Part shown: piece after piece, positions 1-8,805 of the stretch
Layout: each line of letters opens with the position of its first letter
Position numbering within the stretch: the first letter of the stretch is position 1
The notes under the pieces: model-generated
Database searches by the model: none
The model's input: only the letters and a program-made list of their open reading frames with translations
Told to the model about the DNA's origin: nothing
Translations under genes and position numbers: made by a program
NCBI RefSeq assembly: GCF_018137965.1
Contig: NZ_CP073100.1
Coordinates: 1,984,001-2,048,000 of the forward strand
DNA from: Luteolibacter ambystomatis
GTDB lineage: Bacteria; Verrucomicrobiota; Verrucomicrobiia; Verrucomicrobiales; Akkermansiaceae
DNA: 64,000 nucleotides
Reading direction: 5' to 3'

Positions 1-329
1 GTCTCGTTTGAAAAAAGACCGCGAACCAAGAAGGCCTTTTTACCATTATCTTGCCGATAGTAGTGCCCTGTGAGGTACTTCGCCTGCTCAGGAGTCAATT
101 CCTTTGATGAATTTCCCCCCAACCAACCTACGGCGGTGTAAACATGTGTGAGGCCAACTACATAAAAATTGGTCTCGGCCACCTCTGTTGCGGGAGTTGA
201 AAGTGTTTCTGGAGGGTTTTTCAGCCAATCTTTGGGCGATGGCGGATTTGGGTCAGCACCAAGAGAAAGAGTATTTCCCGCGATCGTCACCGCCAGAACC
301 ATCATCGCGATTCCAACACATGTTTTCAT
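1..329 (-). CDS. Secreted hypothetical protein, 3' end outside window
   Basis: An open frame of 109 codons starts at an ATG (327-329, minus strand) and runs off the left edge without a stop. The first ~24 residues (MKTCVGIAMMVLAVTIAG..., then SLGA before the mature part) form a plausible Sec signal peptide with a basic start, hydrophobic core and small residues at the cleavage region. The visible mature part has no motif I recognise. It lies directly behind an RHS fragment, so it occupies the same relative position as the small genes after the two other RHS modules. A partner or immunity role is inferred from position only. Base composition is less GC-rich than the chromosome average here. 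Confidence 0.6.
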   Translation of the reverse strand, partial: MKTCVGIAMMVLAVTIAGNTLSLGADPNPPSPKDWLKNPPETLSTPATEVAETNFYVVGLTHVYTAVGWLGGNSSKELTPEQAKYLTGHYYRQDNGKKAFLVRGLFSNE

Positions 330-430
330 TCAAATAAAATACCCATGTTGATTTTTCATCGCAATCACATTGTCGTAGCGCCATCCATACTATCGCCAAA
401 GGTCTGTCTCATCGGCACTACGGAAGCCGA

Positions 431-535
431 TCAACGAACTTCCCGGAAGTAGTCGTTGTCCTGGGTGTTCACGGACATCGCGTGCGCCTTGTCGTCGCGC
501 CGACACTCTACCCCGCCCACCCGGTTGCGTCCATC
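431..535 (-). pseudogene. RHS fragment A (truncated, silent)
   Basis: About 34 codons match the YD-repeat region of the complete RHS gene (GRNRVGGVE.RRDDKAHAMS..., then NTQDN) and then stop at a TGA (431-433) after a divergent tail of a few residues. There is no start codon or obvious leader, and the fragment covers only a few percent of an RHS protein. Like fragment B it carries Cys where the complete gene has Trp in the VE(W)RRDD segment, so A and B are closer to each other than to the full gene. It is best read as a displaced RHS cassette that has been shortened almost to nothing. Confidence 0.7.
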
Positions 536-822
536 GCGGGAAGGAGGGGCTGGAGACTTGTTAGGAGGACGGGATCTGACAGGCTTCAGGCGACATCATC
601 GGACGAGTCGCGCTTCTCATCCGCTTTCCGAAACCCGCATGGCTGAAAGACGCTCTGGAATGCGGGCTTGGTTGGCGGAAACAGGACTTACAGTGGGTGG
701 AGTTTGTCTTGAAGCGTTCGGAAGGGTAAGACCGCAAGCCGTCACGAAGCCTCTGCGCACGAGAAGCTCCTATCCGGCTTTGGCATGGAAACCGAGTGGC
801 ACGCCTACTGCGGTTGGTTGCC
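449..822. repeat. Direct repeat, copy A (374 bp)
   Basis: Nearly identical to 1935-2307 in the same orientation, with a few substitutions and one single-base indel. Read on the minus strand, the unit begins just after a small gene, holds ~285 bp with no recognisable gene, and ends inside RHS-coding sequence. It also supplies the last few codons of the gene at 805-1362. The repeat links the RHS modules and is a natural site for homologous recombination between them. Confidence 0.9.
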
Positions 823-1362
823 ACTTTTGTCGGCATCGGTCAGTTTAATGATGGCACTCCATTTCTCATATTCCTCAGGCTTTTTATTGGGCCCCATATT
901 ATCTAATTTGAAGACGGTCGATCGGACCTCCAACTCGTCGTCCTTTCTGAATTTAACAATATCCGTAACCCACATTCCTTTATTATCGCCGCACACCAAA
1001 TACCCATCGCCCAACATTCTAGATTGAATTCTTCCATCTGTGGATTTCAAAACCAACAACCCAGAAAAATTATACCCCAACCCATGCCGTTTCCTGATCA
1101 ACAATACACATCTATTTTTCTCAGCGATGGCCCCCCAAACACTCCCATCTGCTTGGGAAAACAATACCATCCCGTTTTGATCTCTAATCTTCAGCAATCG
1201 CTGATCCTTTTGAATACTCAGCTTAAATACTTCACTTAGCGACAAATCACCCTTCAATTCGTCTTTGGGAATAGTTTCGAATGGAATCTTATCGACAAGA
1301 GAGGCGTCTCCCCCTCGAGCCCAACAAGAAAATAGAAACAATACTAAAATCGCCTTTCTCAT
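805..1362 (-). CDS. Secreted hypothetical protein behind RHS fragment B (candidate partner or immunity gene)
   Basis: 185 residues. The N-terminus (MRKAILVLFLFSCWARGGDA) is a good signal peptide, possibly lipoprotein-like because of the Cys. The mature part contains short strand-rich segments (LLVLKSTDGRIQSRMLGDG, VWGAIAEKNRCVLLIRK) but no family I recognise. The gene begins ~45 bp after the end of RHS fragment B. Its last codons (GNQPQ, stop) lie inside direct repeat copy A, so its 3' end was set by the recombination that placed the repeat there. It is clearly AT-richer than its surroundings. An immunity role is inferred from position; the export signal would fit protection against a periplasm-acting or surface-delivered toxin. 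Confidence 0.6.
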   Translation of the reverse strand: MRKAILVLFLFSCWARGGDASLVDKIPFETIPKDELKGDLSLSEVFKLSIQKDQRLLKIRDQNGMVLFSQADGSVWGAIAEKNRCVLLIRKRHGLGYNFSGLLVLKSTDGRIQSRMLGDGYLVCGDNKGMWVTDIVKFRKDDELEVRSTVFKLDNMGPNKKPEEYEKWSAIIKLTDADKSGNQPQ

Positions 1363-1406
1363 AAATCAATTAAAGCCTATAAGTATATGAATTACTACCC
1401 TCCCCG

Positions 1407-2021
1407 CTAGACCCAGGCCCTTCCCCCGGGAGTACCAGGAACGTCTACTCGCGGCCCGACTTGGGTTGCTCCGGGGCTATATGGAAGAGTAGTAAATGCC
1501 AATGTTCTTGTAAAACTCTTGGGGAATTCGTCATCGGTATTGGGGCACTCATCCACACATCGATCTACCTTTGTGCTCATACTCCGAATCGACTGCGGAG
1601 GATCACCTGATATTGATCTTTTCAGATCGCAGGTATACGTCAACAAAATCCAGTCGCCCGGTTTGGGGATCGTGGTCATGTTGCCCGCCAGATCGTAGGC
1701 GGGTTGCACCACGCTTGCCGGACCATCCAGACTGACGATCTGGTTGGCCTGGTTGTTCACGCGGCTTTGGTCGAGCGCCGGGCTTTCGCTGTAATTGGAG
1801 TTCCAGTTGCCGGTCTCATCGAAGTTGAACAGCTCCTGCTGCTGGCGGTTGTCGACCCCGGTGTAGGGCGGACCGAAGGAAGGCACCAGATTGCCGCGAT
1901 CGTGGCGGGTCACCTGCTGGAGACCGTCATACCAGTAGTAGTTGTCCTGGGTGTTCACGGACATCGCGTGCGCCTTGTCGTCGCGCCGACACTCTACCCC
2001 GCCCACCCGGTTGCGTCCATC
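1407..2021 (-). pseudogene. RHS fragment B with divergent C-terminal tip (silent cassette)
   Basis: From ~2021 down to ~1650 this frame is almost identical to an internal YD-repeat stretch of the complete RHS protein (GRNRVGGVE... to TTIPKPGDW). It then diverges completely into ~80 residues ending in a TAG near 1407. The tip is Cys-containing (DRCVDECPNTDDEF) and shares only general character with the Cys-containing tail of the complete RHS gene. There is no ATG at the start of the homologous part (only an in-frame GTG near 2006), and upstream in-frame stops lie in the repeat leader. It is therefore probably not expressed alone. It has the arrangement of an orphan RHS C-terminal cassette that could be swapped onto the main gene. 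Confidence 0.75.
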
Positions 2022-2307
2022 GCGAGAAGGAGGGGCTGGAGACTTGTTAGGAGGACGGGATCTGACAGGCTTCCGGCGACATCATCGGACGAGTCGCGCT
2101 TCTCATCCGCTTCCGAAACCCGCATGGCTGAAAGACGCTCTGGAATGCGGGCTTGGTTGGCGGAAACAGGACTTACAGTGGGTGGAGTTTGTCTTGAAGC
2201 GTTCGGAAGGGTAAGACCGCAAACGGTCACGAAGCCTCTGCGCACGAGAAGCTCCGATCCGGCTTTGGCATGAAAACCGGGTGGCACGCCTACTGCGGTT
2301 GGTTGCC
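1935..2307. repeat. Direct repeat, copy B (373 bp)
   Basis: Second copy of the unit at 449-822. On the minus strand it starts 5 bp after the stop codon of the lipoyl-like gene and runs into RHS fragment B. Its distal ~90 bp are also homologous to 4080-4165 inside the complete RHS gene. The ~285-bp leader part is absent from the complete RHS gene, so A and B must derive from a common duplicated module and not from independent copies of the RHS gene. Confidence 0.9.
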
Positions 2308-2312
2308 GCTAT

Positions 2313-2690
2313 TCACTTTTCTCTAAACAAATCATTAACGTTCGATTCAATAAATTCTCGCCGAGGAACACCGCCTCTAATGCGGTCTATAATCGACATT
2401 ACTTCTAGAGGCACACGCAAACCCACAACGACAACACCATCATCGCATCGATCACACACAATTCTCCCAATAACATCCCCAACCCTACATGGATGCAACC
2501 CATCATCCAAAATAACAATATACCCAGAGTGAAAACTTTCTATTTGAAACACACAGCCATCACTAACCAGTTCAAATATCACTTGCCCCCGAACGACATA
2601 CGACCCATTCGGCACCACCCACCCATTCATTTTCAAGTCCTCAGGCAGCGACAATGACACAACAGGAACGTAAACATCTTCAACTATCAT
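2313..2690 (-). CDS. Small lipoyl/biotinyl-fold-like protein, candidate RHS partner or immunity protein
   Basis: 125 residues from ATG 2690; a TTG two codons upstream is the alternative start. It begins ~30 bp after the RHS stop on the same strand. Residues ~25-75 follow the biotinyl/lipoyl hammerhead pattern: G-x-V at the first turn, VVRGQVIFEL, then ESFHSGYIV, then a second CRVGDVIGRIV half. At the turn where lipoyl or biotinyl domains carry the modified Lys, this protein has SDGC, with no Lys, so it cannot be a normal cofactor carrier. No signal peptide is visible, so it is predicted cytosolic. Composition is AT-richer than the flanking chromosome. The immunity role is inferred from position; the fold call rests on pattern resemblance only. 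Confidence 0.6.
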   Translation of the reverse strand: MIVEDVYVPVVSLSLPEDLKMNGWVVPNGSYVVRGQVIFELVSDGCVFQIESFHSGYIVILDDGLHPCRVGDVIGRIVCDRCDDGVVVVGLRVPLEVMSIIDRIRGGVPRREFIESNVNDLFREK

Positions 2691-2720
2691 AGCCAAATAT
2701 TTGTTTTAATTTTATCGAAC

Positions 2721-5700
2721 TTAGCCATTGGTCCAAGCGCCCGTCATACCCTCAAGAATCGGCTTACCCACAGGAACCACCGGGAACGAGAACGGACAAT
2801 CCTCCTTCTTGAGCGCAGGCACCACAACTATTGAAACATCCGAACATTTATATACACAACTGCAAGAAGTGGATCCACCATGTTCCAATGGCACACCAGA
2901 CTCATTCATAAATGGACTACCAAACCTATCGAATGAGCATATAGGAACTCGCCTTTTGGGCTTTGGGTCTGGTTGGGGCAAGACGGGTGGCAAGACGGGT
3001 GGTTTAGGCTCGGGTTTAGGCTCGGGATCGGGATCGGGGTTCAGCGATGGATTTTTCTTACGCGCAGCATCAACTGCCGCTGCCGCGACAAGCATTGACA
3101 CTCCAAATGTCTCCGAAATTTCAGCAGCTGTCATCCCCGCAGCGGCCGCACCAGCCACCCCTCCAGGAAGTGTAAGCTGGAGGCCAAGATAGTCTTGACC
3201 ATCGATAGGATTATCGCCGACGAAATTATATAAATTCAACCCACCCTTCTCCCCTATCGGATCCATTGAAATCCACCTACCGAGATCTGGATGGTAATAC
3301 CGGTATCCGTAATTATAGAGGCCCGTCTCCACATCTTGGAATTCCGCGTGGAATAGGAAGTTCCACTCGTAGCTGCTGGACGAGCGCGATGCGAATGAAG
3401 CGTCCATGAAGCTCACAGGGCCGAAGGCATCGTAGCCGTAGCGCTCCACCACCGCACCCGTCGCATCGATCAGAGCCACCGGATCGAGGTAGTCCTTGAG
3501 CGGATAGAGCACCTCGTTGAGGGTTCCTCCTCCGGTCGAACGCAAACGACGAACCAGATCCCAGCGGTCCAGCGGATTCCAGTCATACTTGTGATCGATC
3601 ACCGTTGGCGTCGCCACCGGGCGCTCTTCCAGCACCCGCCACTGGTTGTCGTAGATGAAGTTCTTCGCCACCCCGCCCACCGTGGTTTTCACCCGGCAGT
3701 TTCTGGCATCGTAGGCATAGGAGGCGATCACCGTCGCGCCGCTCTTCACCGTCACCAACCGGTTCCAGGCATCCCATACAAGGTCATAACCCGCCGTCCA
3801 GTCGCCCGGTTTGGGGATCGTGGTCATGTTCCCGGCCAAATCATAGGCGGGCTGGACCACGCTCGAAGGACCATCCAGGCTGACGATCTGGTTGGCTTGG
3901 TTGTTCACGCGGCTTTGGTCGAGCGCCGGGCTTTCGCTGTAGTTCGAATTCCAGTTGCCGGTCTCGTCGAAGTTGAAGAGTTCCTGCTGCTGGCGGTTGT
4001 CGATCCCGGTGTAGGGCGGGCCGAAGGAAGGCACCAGATTGCCGCGGTCGTGGCGGGTCACCTGCTGGAGACCGTCATACCAGTAGTAGTTGTCCTGGGT
4101 GTTCACGGACATCGCGTGCGCCTTGTCGTCGCGCCGCCACTCTACCCCGCCGACGCGGTTGCGTCCATAGCGGGCATGCACCTGATCCCCGCCGGTGTTC
4201 TTCCAGAGGGTTTCCACCAGCCGCCCGAAGCGGTCGAGGCCGGTGTATTTGTCACCCGCATCGCCCGTCGAACCGTTCTGCATGGTCCATTCCGAAATCG
4301 GCACCGTGCTCGAACCCGCTGAATATACCTTCTGGTCCACCAGCGTCCCCAGCCCCAAATACGAGGTCCTGAGGATCGAAATCGGAGTGGAGTAGTCGAT
4401 TTCGTCCGGCCGGCTCAACGCATCGGCCATCGCCGAATTGTAGACAATCTGAACCCCGACGGAGGAAATGATGCTGGATCTCGTCATCCGCAGGGTATTG
4501 GCGCTGCCGTTCGCATATTCGTAGGAGACCCCCACCGAGGGAGAAGCCGCAGAGCCATTGGGCCGCTGGGTTTCCGAGGTGAGCTGGTTGAAGACATTGT
4601 AGCTGGACAGCACCTGGTTGAGGTTGACCGAACCATCCACGTTCCAACTGCTCTGGACCGAGAGCAGGCCGTTCGGGTTGTAGCCGGTGGTGATCCGGCC
4701 CACCGTGGTGTCCACGCCGGTGCCGAAGGCCTCGACCTGATCGACCAGAAGGCGGCCGAGCTTGTCGATCTGGTAGGCATGCACGGTGCCGTTCTGATCG
4801 GTCATGCCCGTCACCTGGAGCTGGCGGTTGTAGAGGTAGGTGATCCGGTCGGCGGTGCCGGTGCTGTCCGGATAGATCTTCTGGAACACCAGCCGGTTGC
4901 TGTTGATGGTGGACCCTTGGGCGATGCTCACGCCGCGGACCCACTCCGTGACCTGCAGGCCGGTGTCCGGGTTCTCGCTCTTGAGCTTGGTCAGCCAACC
5001 GTCATCGGTGTATTCGTAGTGGGTGGTGCGCGAGCCAGTGGCGGCATCGTTCTCCACGGTGGTGACGAGGCGGCCGGCATCGTCGTAGAAGCGGGAGTTG
5101 GTGATATCCGCCGGATCGGTGGCGGCCGTCGCATTGCCCGCGGCATCGTAGAAGGTGGAGTTCACCAGAATGGTGTCCGAGCGCAGAGGGACGATCTGGC
5201 TGCGGTTCCACGAGGTTCCACCATTGGTGCCGTAGGTCGCCACGGCCACCAGGCGACCGGTGGCATCGGCATACCCGGCGGCATAGCTCACGCGGGCCTT
5301 CGGCTGGGTGGTGGAAGCGGGAGTGCCCAGAGGACCGTCGCCGCTGGCGTCGTCGAAGCGCTTGCGGCCAATCGTGCTGATCAGGTTCCCTACTTCGTCG
5401 TAGGCCATTTCCTGCTGCTCCATGACCACGCAGTGCGACATGTCGGTGGGATCGGTGGTCGGACTGTCACCGGTGTCCGGATAAGCCTGGTAGGAGACAG
5501 CCAAGCGGCCGACCGCGTCATAGACATTCGCGGTGAACAGCTTGCTGCCGGAGGGGGCGTTGCGGGCCACCCGTCCGGTGGCGTCGTAGTAGAGCGACGA
5601 CTTCTGGCGGTTCGTCGAAATGCCGTTGCTCTGGTAATTCCAGATGGTGAAGGCGCGTCCAAGCGCGTCATATTCGGTATTCGTCCGCGCGATGGAGTTG

Positions 5701-8618
5701 CTCGGGGCCGCGGCGTCGGTCTTGTAGGTCCGCTGGGAGGTGACCAGATTCCGGTTGTCGTAGGCGTAGGTGTCGATGAACGCCAGGGGGAACTCGTCGA
5801 AGTGACGCGCCGAAGTTAAGAGGCGGTTGCGGAAGTCGTAGGTGTTCGTCGTCACCCGGTCGTTCGCGGTGTTTGTGTCCACCGGCGCGGTGACCTGGGT
5901 CACGTTGCCGTTGGCATCGAACTCGCGCACCGTCGTCACACTCAGGCCCGCCACCGTGCCGAGTTCCTCCCGCACCGGCCAGCCCATCGCGTTGAATGTC
6001 GTCTGGTCGATCGTCGCCCCGGCACACATCGTCCAATTCTGGCGGCCCACGCTGTCATACGCGAACAGCTTGCGACCGTAGTTCTCCGACTGGTGGCCGT
6101 AGCCGCCGAGCGGGATGTTGAAGTAGGTCCATTGCTCCTTATACTCAGACGCGCGGTCGCTGAGGCCGACGGTCCAGCGGGTCCAGGTTTCCTGGCCAAA
6201 GACGGTGTCCGGCGCGGGGATGCCCTCGCCGTCATAGACCGCCTGGATCAGCGACGACTGGCGCCAACCGGCGTAGGCCGCCATGTCCGCGGGCGGTGGC
6301 AGGTTCGGACGGTTGATGCTCACCGGCCCGACGATCTGGTCGACCGCCGGGCCAACGGTGGTGCGGTAGCCATTGAAGGTCCACGTGCCCTCGATGTCGT
6401 CCTGGAAATAGGTCCAGCGGCAGGTGCGCAGCGCGGTGGGCGTGCCGGCGAGATCGACCTCATGCTCCGGTCCCAGAGTCAGAATGGTGCGGCCGCGGCG
6501 GTCCAGTTCGTAGTCGGTGACCAGATTCAACCCCGTGGGGTCCTGCGTCATCCTAGTCATGCCGCCGGTGGCCGCATCGTATTCGTAGGTGGTCGCCACG
6601 CCGAGTTGGTCCACCGTCTTGATCAAGGCACCGAGGGTATTGAAGTGCGTCTCGGTCTGGTAGGACGCGCCGGTGCCGTTTTCACTCGTCGGGACCACCG
6701 GCAGATGGGTGGTCTTTTTCGAAATCTGGTTGGTGCCGCTGTGGTAGTCGTAGGAGTAGGTCGTGACGACCTCCTGCGTACCGGCATCATCCCGGTAGGT
6801 GGTGCGCTTGTTGACCACGTAGATCGTGCCGTTGGCCGTTTCCGGGCACGCCTGGTATTCCAGCTTCTCCTGCGGAATCAGGGTTCCGGAGGTGCCATTC
6901 TGGATCTTCGTATTCTGCAGATAGCCCGCGGCCGTATAGTCGTAGACAGTGATTTTCCCCACCGTGGCCGAGAGGTTCACCAAGGTCGGGGTGCCTTCAT
7001 CAATGCCTTCGATCGCGGAGCCGGACGCCGACAGCAGGATGCGGCCGCTGCCTTCCTCGAACTGCTGGCACAGCGGATACCACGTCTGGTCACCATCCTG
7101 GACCATCTTGAGCATCAGCTGGCCGCTGCGGTTGTAGTAGCAGCTCATCACCGAGCCGTCCGCGCGCACCACCTCCGTGCAGGAGGCCCAGCCGGTGAAC
7201 GCCGAAGCGGGCGGCACCGGGTTGGTACGATAGCTGAAGGTCTGCTGATACCGCCGCCCGCTGGTGTAGAACAGCGTCACCCGGTTGTTCGCATCGTACT
7301 CCGCGAACTCCGAAGCGGCGTATTCGTTGAGCTGGCTCTCCGTGGCCTCCTCCGGATCGATGCCGTTGTTCATCATCTGGCGGTGGATCTGCGGCGGGAT
7401 CACATGCCGCATCCGGTTGCTGCCGGGATGATAGCTGTAGAAAGTGGTCGAGATCGGGGCATCACCCCAGTCCGCCGGTTCTCCCGCGGGGGCGCGGTTT
7501 TCCCACAGCTTGACAGTCGTCAGGTTGCCATCGGTGTAGCCGTAGGTGGTCTTGAGCACCGGATCATCGTCCACCTCGTACTTGAGCTCCGAAGTCATGC
7601 CCGCGGTGTTCGTCTCATAGCGGTAGCGGTTCGATCCGCCACCCAGGCTGGGGATGTTGATGTCCTTGAGGCGGTCGCCGTCGAAGGTGAAGTTGGCGGC
7701 GACGTTGCCCGCGCCGACCATGGTCTTGAGCTTGCCGTTGATGTCGAAGGTGAACTTCTTGCCCGTGCCCTGCAGCATCGTGTAGATGCCGCCGCCGCCG
7801 ACCTCGCTCTTGAACGAGAACTGGTCCTTGACGAAGTAGAGCGTGTTGAAGGTGGTGGTGCCGCCCGGAGGCGGAGGAGGAGTGCCCGGAGGCAGGCCGC
7901 AGACGGCGCGGTCCTGCTGGGGTTTGCACACGATCGGGCCGCTCGCCGGGCCGCTGCTGTTGGTGCCGGAGAGGCCGGCGCAGCCGCAGGCGATCCACTT
8001 CTGGCCGTGGTCCGCGCCATTGCTGCCGGGGCCGCCGGAACGGCTGCTGTAGGAAAGGCCGGTATCGATCACCACGTCGCCCTTGCCGCCGCCGCGGGGG
8101 GCGGGTGGATCGCCCTTGGGACGGTTGCCGCCCGCGCCGGGATCGCCCTGGGGTCGGCGGCTGTTCGGCCCCGGATCGCCCTTCGGCAGGCTGGAGGGAT
8201 TGGCTCCGCCGGAGCGGTTGCCGCCATAGGCCGGCATCCCGGCGACCTGCGCATTGGCCGAACCGTCGGACAGGGAGACCGAGCCGCCGCCGGCGTCACC
8301 CGATTCCGCGTTTTCCGAAAGACCACCCTCGCAGGAATCCTCACACGAGCCGGAGGGACACGACGGCGAAGGCGGCAGGCTGGAGGTGAACTCCGAGGAG
8401 GACGAATCACCGGACGAACCACTGTCGGAGGACGACGAGCTGCTCTCCGAAGGGCCCGAACCGGAGGAGGAATCCGATGAGGAGGAACCACTGTCAGCTC
8501 CACCCGAACTCGAAGACTCGGATTCCGACGAGGAGGACCCGCTGTCCGGGAATTCCGAGGAGCTCGAAGATTCAGAAGATGGTGCGGACGAGGACGACGA
8601 AGATGAGGATGACGCCAT
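2721..8618 (-). CDS. RHS/YD-repeat polymorphic-toxin-like protein
   Basis: 1965 residues from ATG 8618; an in-frame stop ~35 bp upstream limits the start. Order: residues 1-~85 almost pure Ser/Glu/Asp/Gly; ~85-250 Gly/Pro-rich linker with repeated KGDP/QGDP motifs and several Cys; ~255-1780 RHS/YD repeats (YDAAGR, YEYDA, YDAFGP types); then an RHS-associated core motif (GRWISMDPIGEKGGLNLYNF, then VGDNPID) ending near residue 1813. The remaining ~152 residues are the tip: an Ala-rich helix, a PDPEPKPEPKPP linker and a short Cys-containing tail. RHS proteins form a shell around a C-terminal toxin; this tip resembles no toxin I know and is short. There is no classical signal peptide. No VgrG, PAAR or Tc partner is visible nearby. 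Confidence 0.9.
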   Translation of the reverse strand: MASSSSSSSSSAPSSESSSSSEFPDSGSSSSESESSSSGGADSGSSSSDSSSGSGPSESSSSSSDSGSSGDSSSSEFTSSLPPSPSCPSGSCEDSCEGGLSENAESGDAGGGSVSLSDGSANAQVAGMPAYGGNRSGGANPSSLPKGDPGPNSRRPQGDPGAGGNRPKGDPPAPRGGGKGDVVIDTGLSYSSRSGGPGSNGADHGQKWIACGCAGLSGTNSSGPASGPIVCKPQQDRAVCGLPPGTPPPPPGGTTTFNTLYFVKDQFSFKSEVGGGGIYTMLQGTGKKFTFDINGKLKTMVGAGNVAANFTFDGDRLKDINIPSLGGGSNRYRYETNTAGMTSELKYEVDDDPVLKTTYGYTDGNLTTVKLWENRAPAGEPADWGDAPISTTFYSYHPGSNRMRHVIPPQIHRQMMNNGIDPEEATESQLNEYAASEFAEYDANNRVTLFYTSGRRYQQTFSYRTNPVPPASAFTGWASCTEVVRADGSVMSCYYNRSGQLMLKMVQDGDQTWYPLCQQFEEGSGRILLSASGSAIEGIDEGTPTLVNLSATVGKITVYDYTAAGYLQNTKIQNGTSGTLIPQEKLEYQACPETANGTIYVVNKRTTYRDDAGTQEVVTTYSYDYHSGTNQISKKTTHLPVVPTSENGTGASYQTETHFNTLGALIKTVDQLGVATTYEYDAATGGMTRMTQDPTGLNLVTDYELDRRGRTILTLGPEHEVDLAGTPTALRTCRWTYFQDDIEGTWTFNGYRTTVGPAVDQIVGPVSINRPNLPPPADMAAYAGWRQSSLIQAVYDGEGIPAPDTVFGQETWTRWTVGLSDRASEYKEQWTYFNIPLGGYGHQSENYGRKLFAYDSVGRQNWTMCAGATIDQTTFNAMGWPVREELGTVAGLSVTTVREFDANGNVTQVTAPVDTNTANDRVTTNTYDFRNRLLTSARHFDEFPLAFIDTYAYDNRNLVTSQRTYKTDAAAPSNSIARTNTEYDALGRAFTIWNYQSNGISTNRQKSSLYYDATGRVARNAPSGSKLFTANVYDAVGRLAVSYQAYPDTGDSPTTDPTDMSHCVVMEQQEMAYDEVGNLISTIGRKRFDDASGDGPLGTPASTTQPKARVSYAAGYADATGRLVAVATYGTNGGTSWNRSQIVPLRSDTILVNSTFYDAAGNATAATDPADITNSRFYDDAGRLVTTVENDAATGSRTTHYEYTDDGWLTKLKSENPDTGLQVTEWVRGVSIAQGSTINSNRLVFQKIYPDSTGTADRITYLYNRQLQVTGMTDQNGTVHAYQIDKLGRLLVDQVEAFGTGVDTTVGRITTGYNPNGLLSVQSSWNVDGSVNLNQVLSSYNVFNQLTSETQRPNGSAASPSVGVSYEYANGSANTLRMTRSSIISSVGVQIVYNSAMADALSRPDEIDYSTPISILRTSYLGLGTLVDQKVYSAGSSTVPISEWTMQNGSTGDAGDKYTGLDRFGRLVETLWKNTGGDQVHARYGRNRVGGVEWRRDDKAHAMSVNTQDNYYWYDGLQQVTRHDRGNLVPSFGPPYTGIDNRQQQELFNFDETGNWNSNYSESPALDQSRVNNQANQIVSLDGPSSVVQPAYDLAGNMTTIPKPGDWTAGYDLVWDAWNRLVTVKSGATVIASYAYDARNCRVKTTVGGVAKNFIYDNQWRVLEERPVATPTVIDHKYDWNPLDRWDLVRRLRSTGGGTLNEVLYPLKDYLDPVALIDATGAVVERYGYDAFGPVSFMDASFASRSSSSYEWNFLFHAEFQDVETGLYNYGYRYYHPDLGRWISMDPIGEKGGLNLYNFVGDNPIDGQDYLGLQLTLPGGVAGAAAAGMTAAEISETFGVSMLVAAAAVDAARKKNPSLNPDPDPEPKPEPKPPVLPPVLPQPDPKPKRRVPICSFDRFGSPFMNESGVPLEHGGSTSCSCVYKCSDVSIVVVPALKKEDCPFSFPVVPVGKPILEGMTGAWTNG

Positions 8619-8805
8619 AAAAAGAGGCTGGTTCCAGCTTCCTCGCTGAAATCAGAATCCATGACTCCGGTCAATGGATTTCCCCGTCTTCACGGTAATT
8701 TCACACATCCCGTCATCTTCACATAAAATCCATCGTCCGGCGCTCCAAATTCCTTGCCACCGACATCGGCCCAACTATGCGTGATATCGGTCGATCGACA
8801 CCACC

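Noticed and set aside
1994-2287. 97-codon minus-strand frame in the repeat leader
   Set aside because: It overlaps RHS fragment B in another frame, has no recognisable domain, and copy A of the same leader shows a different frame structure because of an indel.
6093-8480. 795-codon open frame antisense to the RHS gene
   Set aside because: Its product is Arg/Gly/Ala-rich with no domain, and it mirrors the codon bias of the RHS gene on the opposite strand, which has continuous RHS repeats. It is a GC-driven shadow.
8400-8618. Simple-sequence microsatellite at the start of the RHS gene
   Set aside because: The poly-Ser stretch uses mixed Ser codons (TCC, TCG, TCA, TCT, AGC) and not one repeated unit, so slipped-strand phase variation is not supported.
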